Positions 30,628 to 40,689 of a DNA stretch of 64,000 nt are shown in pieces; position 1 is the stretch's first letter, and each line of letters starts with the position of its first letter. The position numbers and the translations under genes were made by a program. The DNA comes from DASSUW01 sp963803335. Lineage in GTDB: Bacteria; Actinomycetota; Thermoleophilia; Solirubrobacterales; Solirubrobacteraceae. The notes beneath the pieces are model-generated. The model was given only the letters and a program-made list of their open reading frames with translations, did not search any database and had not been told where the DNA came from. The stretch is from assembly GCA_963803335.1 (NCBI GenBank), contig CAWDME010000008.1:186001-250000 (forward strand). The letters are read 5' to 3'.

Positions 30628-31569
30628 GTGCGGATGTTCTTCGCGACGGATATCCACGGCTCCGAGGTCTGCTGGAAGAAGTTCCTCAACAGCGGAGCCC
30701 ACTACAAGGCCGACGTGGTCGTCCTCGGGGGCGACATGACCGGCAAGGCGCTCGTCCCGATCATCGACGACGGCGACGGCAAGTGGCACTCGACGCTGCT
30801 CGACAACCGCCAGGTGCTCGACGGCGAGGACGCGGTGGGGGAGTTCGAGGCGGCGGTGATCCGGCGCGGCTACTACCCGTTCCGCACCGACCCGGACGAG
30901 CTGCGCGAGCTGTCGGCCGACGAGCCGCGCTGGCACGCGCTGTTCGAGGAGCACATGCTCAATACGGTCGCGCGCTGGATGGAGATGGCCGACGAGCGGC
31001 TGGCCGGCACCGGCATCCGCGTGTTCGTCTGCCCGGGCAACGATGACCAGCTCGAGGTCGACGAGGTCGTCGCCAACGCCAAGACCGTCGAGCTCGGCGA
31101 GGGCCGCGTCATCGACATCGAAGGCTTCCAGCTCGCGTCGAGCGGCTGGGCCAACCGGACGCCGTGGGACACGTACCGCGAAGAGGACGAGGACGTGCTG
31201 CTCGAGCGCATCGAACGGATGCTCGCCGACGTCACGGCCGACCCCGAGCACACGATCTACAGCCTGCACTGCCCGCCGCACAACACGGGGCTCGACGAGG
31301 CGCCGCAGCTTACGGCGGACATGAGCCTCAAGGACGCGGGGCGCGCCACGGTCCCGGTCGGCTCGACGGCGGTGCGCACCGTGATCGAGCGGCACCAGCC
31401 GGCACTTTCGCTGCATGGCCACATCCACGAGGCGCGGGGCACGCACAGACTTGGGAAGACGCTCTGCATCAACCCGGGGAGCAGCTACGAACAGGGTCAG
31501 CTGCTGGGGGTCGTCGTCGATCTCGACGGCAAGAAGAAGGTCAAGAACTTCGTCCTGACCAGCGGCTAG
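30628..31569 (+). CDS. Calcineurin-like metallophosphoesterase
   Basis: A 313-residue phosphoesterase starting at GTG 30628. All metal-binding blocks are visible: D-x-H in FATDIHGSE, GGDMTG, GND(D) in CPGNDDQLEVDE, His in YSLHCPPHN, and GHxH in LHGHIHEARG. Family members cleave phosphodiesters or monoesters such as cyclic nucleotides. It begins two bases after the nucleotidyltransferase stop and ends 15 bp before the permease gene. It is likely cytosolic and paired with the upstream transferase. Confidence 0.85.
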   Translation: MRMFFATDIHGSEVCWKKFLNSGAHYKADVVVLGGDMTGKALVPIIDDGDGKWHSTLLDNRQVLDGEDAVGEFEAAVIRRGYYPFRTDPDELRELSADEPRWHALFEEHMLNTVARWMEMADERLAGTGIRVFVCPGNDDQLEVDEVVANAKTVELGEGRVIDIEGFQLASSGWANRTPWDTYREEDEDVLLERIERMLADVTADPEHTIYSLHCPPHNTGLDEAPQLTADMSLKDAGRATVPVGSTAVRTVIERHQPALSLHGHIHEARGTHRLGKTLCINPGSSYEQGQLLGVVVDLDGKKKVKNFVLTSG

Positions 31570-31584
31570 GAGGAGAGGAGCGGC

Positions 31585-33199
31585 ATGGCAACGGTGGCAT
31601 CTGGGGACTCCGTCGAACGGGCGGTCTTCGTCCGCAAGGCGACGGGGCTCGTCCGCGGTTGGTCGACGCGCGACGCGTTCATCTACGCGGCGTTCTCGAT
31701 CAACCTGATCACGCTCGGGCTGTACATCTTCGGGTACGCCCCGTTCATCCCCGAGGGCAGCCTGGTGTGGGCCGTGCTGCTCGCCGGGTTCTACCTGGTG
31801 GTCCAGGGGATCACGTACGCGTCGCTGATCGCTGCAATGCCGCGCGCGGGCGGGGACTACGTGTGGATCAGCCGCGTGCTCGGCGGCGGGGTCGGGTTCG
31901 TGCTGGCGGTGGCCGGCTGGTGGTTCATCCTCTGGCTCTGGGTCCCGATCTACGCGAACATCCTCAACGTCGAGGTGCTCGGGCCGATGGCGGCGATCAT
32001 CGGCTGGGACAGCGCGGTCGACTTCCTCGGCAAGTCCGACGGCATCTTCTTCGCCTCCGTGGTCACGGCGCTGCTGGCCTCGTGGTTCATCGCCCTCGGT
32101 ATGCGCACGTACGCGAAGGTCCAGAAGATCTGCTTCTACGGCGGCCTCGTGGGCCTGGCCGTGATGGTCGTGCTGCTGCTCGTCAACTCCAAGACGAGCT
32201 TCATCAGCCATTTCAATGACCAGTCCAAGGACCTCTACGGCGTCGACAACGCCTACGCCGCGACGCTGAAGGCCGGCCTGGACGGCTTCTCCCCGCCGGC
32301 GGTCGGCGGCTTCGCGGTCGGCGCGACGTTCCTGCTCGTGCCGATGATGGCGTTCTTCAACCTGTGGTCGAACTGGGGCGCCACGCTGTACGGCGAGGTC
32401 CGCGGCGCCTCCGACTTCCGCCAGAACATCTACGCGATGGCCGGCGCGCTCGTCGCGACCTCGGTCGCCGCCGTCGTGCTGTTCCTGCTGTTCTCGAAGA
32501 CGTTCGGGTGGGACTTCTACAACGCGGCCAACAACGCGTTCTGGGCGGGGACGATCCCGACCGGCGTGTGGCCATACCCGGGCCTGCTGGCGGCCTCGTT
32601 CCTCGGCAGCCCGGTGTTGCAGTTCCTGCTCATCGCGGTGCTGTCGCTGTGGTTCTTCGGCTGGGTCGGGACCGTGTTCCTGTCCTCGACGCGCGTGATC
32701 TTCGCCGCCGCGTTCGACCGCGTGCTGCCAGAGTCCGTCGCGAAGGTCAACCGCAACGGCGTGCCGTACGTCGCGCTGCTGCTGATGCTCGTGCCGTCGC
32801 TCGGCATCGCCGCGCTGTACGCCTACAGCACGGACTTCGCGACCTACACGCTCGACGCCACGCTGGTGATCGCGGTGACGTTCCTGGGCTCGGCGATCGC
32901 CGCGGCGATCCTGCCGTGGCGCAAGCCGGACATCTACAACGCCTCGCCGATCGCCAAGTACACGCGTGCTGGGCCTACCGCTGATCACGTTCGCATCCGG
33001 CCTGTTCATCGTGTTCCTGGTGTTCTGCCTCATCAAGTGGTTCACCGACGACATCTACGGGGTCAACAACAGGGACTCGCTCATCTTCATGGGCGCGCTG
33101 TACGTCCTTGCCATCGCGATCTTCGTGGGCTCGCGGGTCTACCGGCGACGCCAGGGCATGGACCTGTCGATGGCCTACGGGGAGATTCCCGCGGAGTAG
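31585..33199 (+). pseudogene. APC-family amino acid/amine permease, frameshifted near 32960
   Basis: ATG 31585 is preceded by a strong GGAGGAG. The first frame encodes about 460 residues of an APC permease: DAFIYAAFSINLITLG, PRAGGDYVWISR, the TM6-like segment, and VFLSSTRVIFAAAFDRVLP. At about 32966 homology moves to the +1 frame, where VLGLPLITFASGLFIVFLVF and the C-terminal helix end at 33199 (AYGEIPAE). One base is missing or two extra are present in the ACGCGTGCTG stretch. Restoring the frame gives a normal ~535-residue permease with 12 or more TM helices. Its neighbours suggest a quaternary-amine or amino acid substrate. A sequencing error is quite possible. Confidence 0.78.
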
Positions 33200-33202
33200 A
33201 CG

Positions 33203-33859
33203 TTGAGTGCTGCCACCGGGGCGCGGTCGGGAGCGGGCGAGCTGCTCGCCGACCGCGCCTACGTGGAGTTGCGTGACCAGATCGTCACCCTGGCGATCCC
33301 GCCTGGGGCGCCGATCAACGAGGAGTCGCTGGGCCGTGAGCTGAGCCTGGGGCGGACGCCGCTGCGCGAGGCGATCAAGCGGCTCGCGCTCGAGAACCTC
33401 GTCGCGGTCTATCCGCGGCGCGGCACGTTCGTCACGGAGATCAACATCACCGACCTCGCGCACATCTCGGACGTGCGCGCGCAGCTCGAAGCGCATGCGG
33501 CCTACCGCGCGGCGGAACGGCTGACGCCGGCGCAGCGCGACGAGCTGGACGCGCTGATGGCCGAGGTCGGCTCAGCGACCGGCGACGCGGAGACGTTGAT
33601 GGAGCTCGACGCGCGCGTGCACCGGTTCGTGTACCGCTGCGCCGGCAACCCGTACCTGCGCGACACGCTCGAGCGCTACCTGAACCTGTCGCTGCGCATC
33701 TGGTACCTCGTGCTCGGCCGGCTGCCGCACCTGTTCGAGCGCGTGCACGAGCACCAGGCGCTGCTGCAGGCGATCCGCGCCGGCGACGCCGACGGCGCAC
33801 GCGCGCTGGTCGCCGATCACGTCGCGCGGTTCGAGAGCGAGATCCGGGGCGTGCTGTGA
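33203..33859 (+). CDS. GntR-family (FCD) regulator of the choline/betaine genes
   Basis: A 218-residue regulator starting at TTG 33203. The GntR HTH spans about 15-78 (LADRAYVELRDQIVTLAIPP, LGRELSLGRTPLREAIKRLALENLVAVYPRRGTF split by the wing). An FCD domain follows, with its metal-binding Asp/His helices (ELDARVHRFVYRC, LVADHVARFE). It overlaps the GMC oxidoreductase gene by 4 nt, so it is in that operon. It closely resembles, in sequence pattern, the second GntR protein at 38606-39235, which suggests paralogues with related ligands. Confidence 0.88.
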   Translation: MSAATGARSGAGELLADRAYVELRDQIVTLAIPPGAPINEESLGRELSLGRTPLREAIKRLALENLVAVYPRRGTFVTEINITDLAHISDVRAQLEAHAAYRAAERLTPAQRDELDALMAEVGSATGDAETLMELDARVHRFVYRCAGNPYLRDTLERYLNLSLRIWYLVLGRLPHLFERVHEHQALLQAIRAGDADGARALVADHVARFESEIRGVL

Positions 33860-35475
33860 GGTACGACTACGTGATCGTCGGCGGCGGCTCGGCCGGCTGC
33901 GTGCTCGCCAACCGGCTGTCCGAGGACCCGTCGACGCAGGTGCTCGTGATCGAGGCCGGCCGCAACGACTCGCTGTGGGACGTCTTCATCCACATGCCGG
34001 CCGCGCTGCCGTTCCCGATCGGCAGCCGCTTCTACGACTGGCGCTACGAGTCCGAGCCCGAGCCGCAGATGGGCGGCCGCCGCGTCTTCCACGCGCGCGG
34101 CAAGGTGCTCGGCGGGTCGAGCTCGATCAACGGGATGATCTTCCAGCGCGGCAACCCGATGGACTTCGAGAAGTGGGCGGCCGAGCCCGGTCTCGAGGCG
34201 TGGGACTACGCGCACTGCCTGCCCTACTTCAAGCGGATGGAGACGTGCACGGCGGGCGCCGACGATTGGCGCGGCGGCGACGGCCCGCTGTGGGTCGAGC
34301 GCGGCCCGGCCCGCGGCCCGCTCTTCGACGCGCTGTTCGCGGCGGTGCAGCAGGCCGGCTACCCGCTGACCGACGACGTCAACGGCTACCGGCAGGAGGG
34401 GTTCGCGCCGTTCGACCGCAACATCCGCCACGGCCGTCGCTGGAGTGCCGCGCGCGCCTACCTGCACCCGGTGATGCGGCGCCCCAACCTCAAGGTGATG
34501 ACGCGCCGGCAGGTGAACCGGATCGTGTTCGACGGCACGCGGGCCGTCGGCGTCGAGTTGCGCGGCGGCGTGATCCGGGGCGCCGAGATCATCCTCTGCG
34601 GCGGCGCGATCAACTCGCCCCAGGTCCTGCAGCTCTCGGGCGTGGGCAACGCGGCCGAGCTGTCGGCGCTCGGCGTGAAGGTCGTGGAGAACCTCCCGGG
34701 CGTCGGCGAGAACCTGCAGGACCACCTCGAGGTCTACGTGCAGCATGCGTGCACGCAGCCGGTGTCGGCGCAGCCGGCGCTGAAGTGGAGCCACCGGCCG
34801 TGGGTCGGGGCGCAGTGGCTGTTCGCCCGCCGCGGCCCGGGCGCCACCAACCACTTCGAGGCCGGCGGCTTCCTGCGCTCCAACGAGGAGGTCGCCTACC
34901 CGAACCTGATGTTCCACTTCCTGCCGCTCGCGGTCCGCTACGACGGCTCCAAGCCCGGGGCCGAGCACGGCTACCAGTTCCATGTCGGCCCGATGTACGC
35001 GGATGTGCGCGGCACGGTGAAGATCACCTCGACCGATCCGGGCCGCAAGCCCGCGCTGCGCTTCAATTACCTGTCGACCGAAAATGACCGCCGCGAGTGG
35101 GTCGAGGCGATCCGCGTCACCCGCAACATCCTCTCCCAGCCGGCGTGGGCCGGCCTCGACGGCGGCGAGCTGTCGCCCGGCCCGCAGGTGGAGACCGACG
35201 AGCAGATCCTCGACTGGGTGCGGCACGACGCGGAGACCGCGCTCCATCCGTCGTGCACGTGCGCGATGGGCCCCGTGGTCGATCCCGCGACGCTGCGCGT
35301 GCGCGGCGTCGAGGGCCTGCGCGTCGTCGATGCGTCGGTGTTCCCTTACGTCACCAACGCCAATATCTATGCGCCGACGATGATGGTCGCCGAGAAGGCC
35401 GCGGACCTGATCCGCGGCAACACCCCGCTCGCCCCGTCGACCGCCGGCTTCTACCGGCTCGAGAAGGTCTCATGA
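33856..35475 (+). CDS. GMC oxidoreductase, choline-dehydrogenase-like
   Basis: A 539-residue FAD enzyme. The N-terminus YDYVIVGGGSAGCVLANRLS is the GMC ADP-binding loop. GKVLGGSSSINGMIFQRGN is GMC signature 1 and GAINSPQVLQLSGVG signature 2. The active-site His region LHPSCTCAMGP and the final VFPYVTNANIYAPTMMVAEKAAD are as in BetA. Choline dehydrogenase oxidises choline to betaine aldehyde; alcohols in general are substrates of this family. Adjacent folate C1 genes and the betaine-type importer favour choline or a related amino alcohol. It overlaps both neighbours by 4 nt. Confidence 0.87.
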   Translation: MRYDYVIVGGGSAGCVLANRLSEDPSTQVLVIEAGRNDSLWDVFIHMPAALPFPIGSRFYDWRYESEPEPQMGGRRVFHARGKVLGGSSSINGMIFQRGNPMDFEKWAAEPGLEAWDYAHCLPYFKRMETCTAGADDWRGGDGPLWVERGPARGPLFDALFAAVQQAGYPLTDDVNGYRQEGFAPFDRNIRHGRRWSAARAYLHPVMRRPNLKVMTRRQVNRIVFDGTRAVGVELRGGVIRGAEIILCGGAINSPQVLQLSGVGNAAELSALGVKVVENLPGVGENLQDHLEVYVQHACTQPVSAQPALKWSHRPWVGAQWLFARRGPGATNHFEAGGFLRSNEEVAYPNLMFHFLPLAVRYDGSKPGAEHGYQFHVGPMYADVRGTVKITSTDPGRKPALRFNYLSTENDRREWVEAIRVTRNILSQPAWAGLDGGELSPGPQVETDEQILDWVRHDAETALHPSCTCAMGPVVDPATLRVRGVEGLRVVDASVFPYVTNANIYAPTMMVAEKAADLIRGNTPLAPSTAGFYRLEKVS

Positions 35476-36265
35476 TCCGCTACGAGGTGCTGCCGGTCGA
35501 CGGCATCGAGGATCTGGTCATCGCCCACGTGCCGCGCGAGGTCAAGATCACGGTGACCGCATCCCCGTCGCGCGGGCTCGAGGCCACGCTGAGTGTGACG
35601 GAGCATCTCGTGGCCGAGGGCTACCAGGTGGTGCCGCACCTGTCGGCGCGACTGGTCCGCGACGGCGCGCACCTCGACGAGATCGTCGCCCGGCTCGAGC
35701 CGATCGGCGTGCGCGAGGCGTTCGTGCCCGCCGGCGACGCGACCGAGCCCGGGCAGTTCCCGGACGCCGCGTCGCTGCTGCGCGCGCTGGCCGGCCGCCA
35801 CCTCACCGACCTGGGGATCACCGGCTATCCCGAAAGCCACCACTTCATCGACGACGAGACGACGATCAAGGCGATGTTCGAGAAGGCGCCGCTCGCGACC
35901 CACATCGTCAGCCAGATCTGCTTCGACCCGGCGACGATCGCCTGGTGGGTGGGCGCCGTGCGCGAGCGCGGGACGACGCTGCCGATCTGGATCGGCGTGC
36001 CCGGCGTCGTCGACCACGCGAAGCTGCTGCGGATCTCGATGAAGATCGGGCTCGGCGAGTCGGCGCGCTTCCTGCGCGCGCACCGGGCGTGGCTGCGGCG
36101 CCTGATCACGCACACGTTCTCGCCCGAGCCGCTGATGCGCCGGCTCGAGGCGCTGTGGGAGGACCCGGCGGCCAACATCGCCGGGCTGCACGTGTTCACG
36201 TTCAACGAGCTCGAGCGGACCGAGCGCTGGCGTCGCCAGGCCGTCGAGCGGTTCCCGGTCGCCGC

Positions 36266-36269
<4 letters not shown>
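35472..36269 (+). CDS. Methylenetetrahydrofolate reductase-like protein (MetF family)
   Basis: A 265-residue TIM-barrel protein of the MetF type, with KITVTASPSRGLEATLSV, PHLSARLV, AFVPAGDATEPGQF, DLGITGYPESHHF (the conserved G-Y-P-E), and SQICFDPATI. It would interconvert methylene-THF and methyl-THF using a flavin. It is on the short side for MetF (about 290), lacking some N-terminal residues. Position between the GMC oxidase and PurU, with 4-nt overlaps on both sides, ties it to handling methyl groups removed from betaine or dimethylglycine. Confidence 0.85.
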
Positions 36270-37126
<857 letters not shown>

Positions 37127-37163
37127 GTAACGGACGGGGCGCCGCGCCGTCATTCACCAGTAG

Positions 37164-37290
37164 ATGACGACCTCACGCCCCTCCGACGCGGCGCTGCTCG
37201 CGGCGGCCGACCCGGACGCGTTCCAGGAGCTGTACGGCCGCTACGCCGAGCGCGTCTTCGGCTACTTCGTGCGCCGGGCGTCGAGTTCGC
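37164..37290 (+). pseudogene. Sigma-70-like (ECF) factor, N-terminal fragment
   Basis: ATG 37164 opens MTTSRPSDAALLAAADPDAF, QELYGRYAERVFGYFVRRA, the beginning of region 2 of an ECF sigma factor. Homology stops after about 40 residues, where in a normal gene the rest of region 2 and the whole of region 4 would follow. From about 37288 a different protein end appears in another frame. This fragment cannot work as a sigma factor. Confidence 0.65.
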
Positions 37291-37516
37291 CTGCGCGCTG
37301 GCGCAGCCGCCCAGGACGGGCGACGTCGCGCCGGGCGGCTGGGCCGGCACGGTCGAGCCGACCGTCGATGCCACCAAGCACGTCAACGGCGGCTGCCGCT
37401 CCGAGAGCGCCGACGGCATGCACTGGCGCTGCTACATCGGCCGCGAGGCCGTGCGGCAGGAGATCATCGGCCCGGACTTCCTCGGCGAGTACGCACCGGC
37501 GCCCGGTCGCGGCTAG
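37288..37516 (+). pseudogene. C-terminal fragment of an unidentified protein
   Basis: The frame VEFACALAQPPRTGDV, VDATKHVNGGCRSESADGMHW, RCYIGREAVRQEIIGPDFLG ends at TAG 37514-37516. It looks like the natural tail of a secreted or membrane-linked protein that followed the sigma gene, perhaps its anti-sigma partner. No start codon or N-terminal domain is present. Together with the sigma fragment it implies that a segment between the two genes is missing here. I do not recognise the family. Confidence 0.5.
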
Positions 37517-38067
37517 CGCGGGCAGCTCGTGTAGCGGATCTCGATCCGCGTCGGCAGCTCGATCGTGTCGGTGAGCGTCTGCCCCAGCACCTTGAACTGC
37601 ACGGGCTGTGAATCGAGCACCTCGGACGACCCCGGCCCGTAGTGCTCACAGTCGCCGAGCCGCCCGACGACCTCGACGTAGCGCTGATGATCCTTCTTCA
37701 GCGTGAAGGGCTTGAACGGCGTGGTCGCGTGCGTCTCGGGGCCTTCGCGGTTGGCCATCCGCACCGCGACGGGGCGGAACATGAACACCGACGCGTCGGG
37801 CGCCTCAGGCTTAGCCACCTGCGTCACCTTGACCGACAGCGGCCCGCTGTTGTGGATCGCCAGGCCGTAGACGGCCTCGGCGCCGTCGCGGTACGGCACG
37901 ACGGCGACCTTCCTCGGCCCGCTCGGCGTGTCGACCGACGCCTCGCGCGACGGTGACGGGGTGCGGGCCGAGTTGCCGATGTCGAGGTAGTCGCGCGAGC
38001 GCACCCACGCACGGGCGCCGATCAGCGCGGCGGCGATCACGACCACGACGACCACAATCCGGAGCAT
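37513..38067 (-). CDS. Membrane-anchored protein of unknown function
   Basis: A 184-residue protein. A single N-terminal helix (MLRIVVVVVVIAAALIGARAW) is followed by an extracytoplasmic beta-rich domain with VAVVPYRDGAEAVYGLAIHN, SGPLSVKVTQV, and two cysteines near the C-terminus (GDCEHY and YTSCPR) that could form a disulphide. ATG 38067 is preferred because upstream residues are Arg-rich. Its stop shares CTAG with the stop of the preceding fragment on the other strand. It resembles extracellular domains that assess the balance of charged groups, but no family is certain. Confidence 0.65.
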   Translation of the reverse strand: MLRIVVVVVVIAAALIGARAWVRSRDYLDIGNSARTPSPSREASVDTPSGPRKVAVVPYRDGAEAVYGLAIHNSGPLSVKVTQVAKPEAPDASVFMFRPVAVRMANREGPETHATTPFKPFTLKKDHQRYVEVVGRLGDCEHYGPGSSEVLDSQPVQFKVLGQTLTDTIELPTRIEIRYTSCPR

Positions 38068-38132
38068 GCGGGGCAACGTAGCGTCTGCCCGCGCGGGAAC
38101 CAGACGCCCGCGACGGGCGTAATCGCCGTGTA

Positions 38133-38576
38133 ATGCGTGCGGTCCTGCTCTCGGTGCTGGCGCTCGCCGGCTGCGGCGACGCTCACCGCGCCGAGGCGTG
38201 CCGCCCAACCGCGCCGGACGGCAATGCGCCGAAGGGCTTCAACTACGGCAGCGACGGCCTCGCGGTCGAGCTGTGGCCGGACGGCAAGCTGGTGGCCGGG
38301 ACGCTGCCCGACGGCGGCAGCTTCGCCACGGTCAAACGCGACGGCTCGATCGTGGCGAAGCTCGGCTGGTGGCGCGGCGCCGCCGGCCGGCTCGAGATCA
38401 CCGGCGAGCGCACCGACGCCCAGGCGTCGCCACTGCGCGCCGACGTCCCCGACGGCTACGGCCCCACAGGCTTCCAGGCGACGGCGATCACGTTCGCGTC
38501 GACCGGCTGCTGGGACGTGACCGGCCGCGTCGGCGGCGAGCGTCTGACCTTCACCGTGCTCGTCCGCAAGCGATAG
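38133..38576 (+). CDS. Small predicted lipoprotein
   Basis: A 147-residue exported protein. The leader MRAVLLSVLALAGCGD carries a lipobox LALAGC with the lipidated Cys at position 14. The mature part has two more cysteines (EACRPT, STGCWDV) and a beta-rich middle with LAVELWPDGKLVAGTLPDGG. Divergent from the membrane-anchored protein, with 65 bp between starts. No family recognised. Confidence 0.75.
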   Translation: MRAVLLSVLALAGCGDAHRAEACRPTAPDGNAPKGFNYGSDGLAVELWPDGKLVAGTLPDGGSFATVKRDGSIVAKLGWWRGAAGRLEITGERTDAQASPLRADVPDGYGPTGFQATAITFASTGCWDVTGRVGGERLTFTVLVRKR

Positions 38577-38605
38577 CTTCGATCCGGGGGCACGTTGGCG
38601 ACACG

Positions 38606-39235
38606 TCAGCGAGCGCGGCCGAACGCGGCCACGATCTCGCGCTCGAACGCGATCACGTGCTCGCGCATCAGCTCGCGCGCGCGGTCGCCGTCGCCGGTGA
38701 GGACCGCCTCGAGCAGGCCGGCGTGGTCGAGCACGGCGGTGCTCAGCCCGGGGACGCGGTCGAGGACCACGTACCAGACGCGCAGCGAGAGCACGAAATA
38801 GCGCTCGAGCGTCTCGATCAGGTACGGGTTGCGCGAGGCCTCCCAGATCAGCCGGTGGATCGACTCGTCGAGGCCCATCAGCGCGTCGGGGTCGCGGCCG
38901 ACGGCGGTGATCTGCGCCAGCAGCGCCTCGGCGCGCGCCCGCAGCGCGTCGGTCAGGCGGCGTGCGGCGAGCTCGGCCGCGTGCGCCTCCAGCTCGGCGC
39001 GCACCTCGGAGATGTGCACGATGTCGGCCGCGTCGACGCTCGTGACGTATGTGCCGGAGCGCGGCTGGACCGCCACGAGGTTCTCCAGCGCGAGCCGCTT
39101 GACGGCCTCGCGCAGCGGCGTGCGGCCGATCGCAAGCTCGTCCATCAGCTCCTGCTCGCGCAGCGCGGTGCCCGGCGGCAGGCGCAGCGTGACGATCCGC
39201 TCGCGCAGCTCGGCGTACGCCCGGTCCGAGATCAC
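38606..39235 (-). CDS. GntR-family (FCD) regulator beside the MttB gene
   Basis: A 209-residue GntR/FCD regulator. The HTH is SDRAYAELRERIVTLRLPPG, ELAIGRTPLREAVKRLALEN and PRSGTYVTSV; the FCD domain has the conserved DESIHRLIWEASRNPYL helix. The GTG start directly follows the MttB TGA (TGAGTG), so it is co-transcribed with and downstream of the methyltransferase. Its HTH is nearly the same, pattern for pattern, as that of the 33203-33859 regulator. The ligand may be a betaine or a demethylated product. Confidence 0.87.
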   Translation of the reverse strand: MISDRAYAELRERIVTLRLPPGTALREQELMDELAIGRTPLREAVKRLALENLVAVQPRSGTYVTSVDAADIVHISEVRAELEAHAAELAARRLTDALRARAEALLAQITAVGRDPDALMGLDESIHRLIWEASRNPYLIETLERYFVLSLRVWYVVLDRVPGLSTAVLDHAGLLEAVLTGDGDRARELMREHVIAFEREIVAAFGRAR

Positions 39236-40678
39236 TCAGTCACCCAGCTCGGCGCGCCGCCGCGCCACAAACTCCTGCAGCTGCGTCCGGACGCCGGCGT
39301 CGATCGGCGGCTCCTCGTACGCCTCGAGCGTGTCGCGCCAGATCTTCGACGCCCGCTGGGCCGCGTCCTGGCCGCCGTTGCGCGACCAGCGGTCGAAGTT
39401 CTCCGTCGAAGACAGCAGCGGCCGGTAGAAGCACTCGCGGAAGCGCTCGAGCGTGTGCACGGCGCCGAGGAAGTGGCCGCCCGAGCCGACCTCCTCGTGC
39501 GCGCCGAACGCGAGCGACGCCTCGTCGATCTCCAGCGGCGTGAACTCGTGCCGCAGCATCCGCAGCAGCTCGATGTCGATGATGAACTTCTCGTAGCACG
39601 ACACCAGGCCGCCCTCGAGCCAGCCGGCCGAGTGCATGACGAAGTTGGTGCCGGCGAGAAACGTCGGCAGCAGCGTCATCAGCGCCTCGTAGGCACTCTG
39701 GGCGTCGGCCGTCTGCGAGGCGGTGAGGCCGCCGCCGGACCGGAACGGCAGCCCGAAGTGGCGGGCGATCTGGCCGGTGCACAGCAGCCCGATCGCCGAC
39801 TCCGGCGTGCCGAAGCTGGGCGACCCGGACTGCATGTCCGTGTTGCTCAAGAACGAGCCGAAGACGACCGGGCAGCCGGGCTGCACGAGCTGGCACAGCG
39901 CGATCCCCGTCAGCGCCTCGGCGATCTGCTGCACGAGCGTGGCCGGGATCGAGACCGGCGACATCGCCCCCATCAGCAGGAACGGCGTCATCACGACGGC
40001 CTGGTTGGCGCGGTTGTACTCGACCATCGCGCTCAGCATCCGGTCGTCCCAGCGCAGCGGTGAGTTGCAGTTGATCAGCGAGATCGACACCGGCGCGCGC
40101 TGCAGCGCCTCCGCGCCGCCGAACACGATCTCGCCCATCTTGATCGTGTCGACCGCGTTCGGGCCTGAGATCACCGAGCCCATGTACGGCTTGTCCGACA
40201 GCGTCTGGAGTGCGTACACCATGTCGAGGTGGCGCGAGTCGAGCGGAGTGTCGTTCGGCTCGACGATCGTGCCGCCGGGCGAGTCGAGCTGGGGGAACGA
40301 CTGCGACAGCTTCACGAAGTTCTCGAAGTCCGCCATCGTCGCGTCGCGCCGCACGTCGCCCTCGCGCACGAACGGCGGCCCGTAGACGGCGGAGAAGACC
40401 ATGTGGTCGCCGCCGATGTGCACGCTCCGCTCGGGGTTGCGCGCCTGCAGCTCGAACTCGCGCGGCGCTTTGGCGACCTGCTCGAGGACGAACTCCGGGT
40501 CGAAGATGACCTTGTTCTCGCCCTCGATCTTCTGGCCCGCGGCCCGGAACAGCTCGACCGCTTCGGGGAGCAGGAACTCGACGCCCAGCTCGGAGACGAT
40601 TCGCCGCCAGCCGCGGTCGAGGGTCTCCATCGCATCCTCGGAGAGGATCTCGTAGCGCGGCATGGTGTTGACGAACAT
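39236..40678 (-). CDS. MttB-family (non-pyrrolysine) quaternary-amine:corrinoid methyltransferase
   Basis: A 480-residue protein of the trimethylamine-methyltransferase (MttB) superfamily, typified by RYEILSEDAMETLDRGWRRI, GGDHMVFSAVYGPPFV, DTPLDSRHLDMVYALQTLSD, PVSISLINCNSPL and the late GLVSCYEKFIIDIELL. No in-frame amber codon is present, so it belongs to the non-Pyl branch, whose studied members demethylate glycine betaine, carnitine or proline betaine rather than trimethylamine. It would pass a methyl group to the corrinoid protein encoded at 41449. Start ATG 40678 lies 15 bases after a TATATT -10 on this strand; ATG 40663 is an alternative. Confidence 0.9.
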   Translation of the reverse strand: MFVNTMPRYEILSEDAMETLDRGWRRIVSELGVEFLLPEAVELFRAAGQKIEGENKVIFDPEFVLEQVAKAPREFELQARNPERSVHIGGDHMVFSAVYGPPFVREGDVRRDATMADFENFVKLSQSFPQLDSPGGTIVEPNDTPLDSRHLDMVYALQTLSDKPYMGSVISGPNAVDTIKMGEIVFGGAEALQRAPVSISLINCNSPLRWDDRMLSAMVEYNRANQAVVMTPFLLMGAMSPVSIPATLVQQIAEALTGIALCQLVQPGCPVVFGSFLSNTDMQSGSPSFGTPESAIGLLCTGQIARHFGLPFRSGGGLTASQTADAQSAYEALMTLLPTFLAGTNFVMHSAGWLEGGLVSCYEKFIIDIELLRMLRHEFTPLEIDEASLAFGAHEEVGSGGHFLGAVHTLERFRECFYRPLLSSTENFDRWSRNGGQDAAQRASKIWRDTLEAYEEPPIDAGVRTQLQEFVARRRAELGD

Positions 40679-40689
40679 GGCTGCGACCC

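Noticed and set aside
29879..31569. Classical AbiEi/AbiEii toxin-antitoxin
   Set aside because: The partner is a phosphoesterase, not an AbiEi-type HTH antitoxin, and it lies downstream.
39236..40678. Pyrrolysine-type MttB
   Set aside because: No in-frame amber codon occurs in the gene and no pyl genes are visible, so the non-Pyl branch is the better call.
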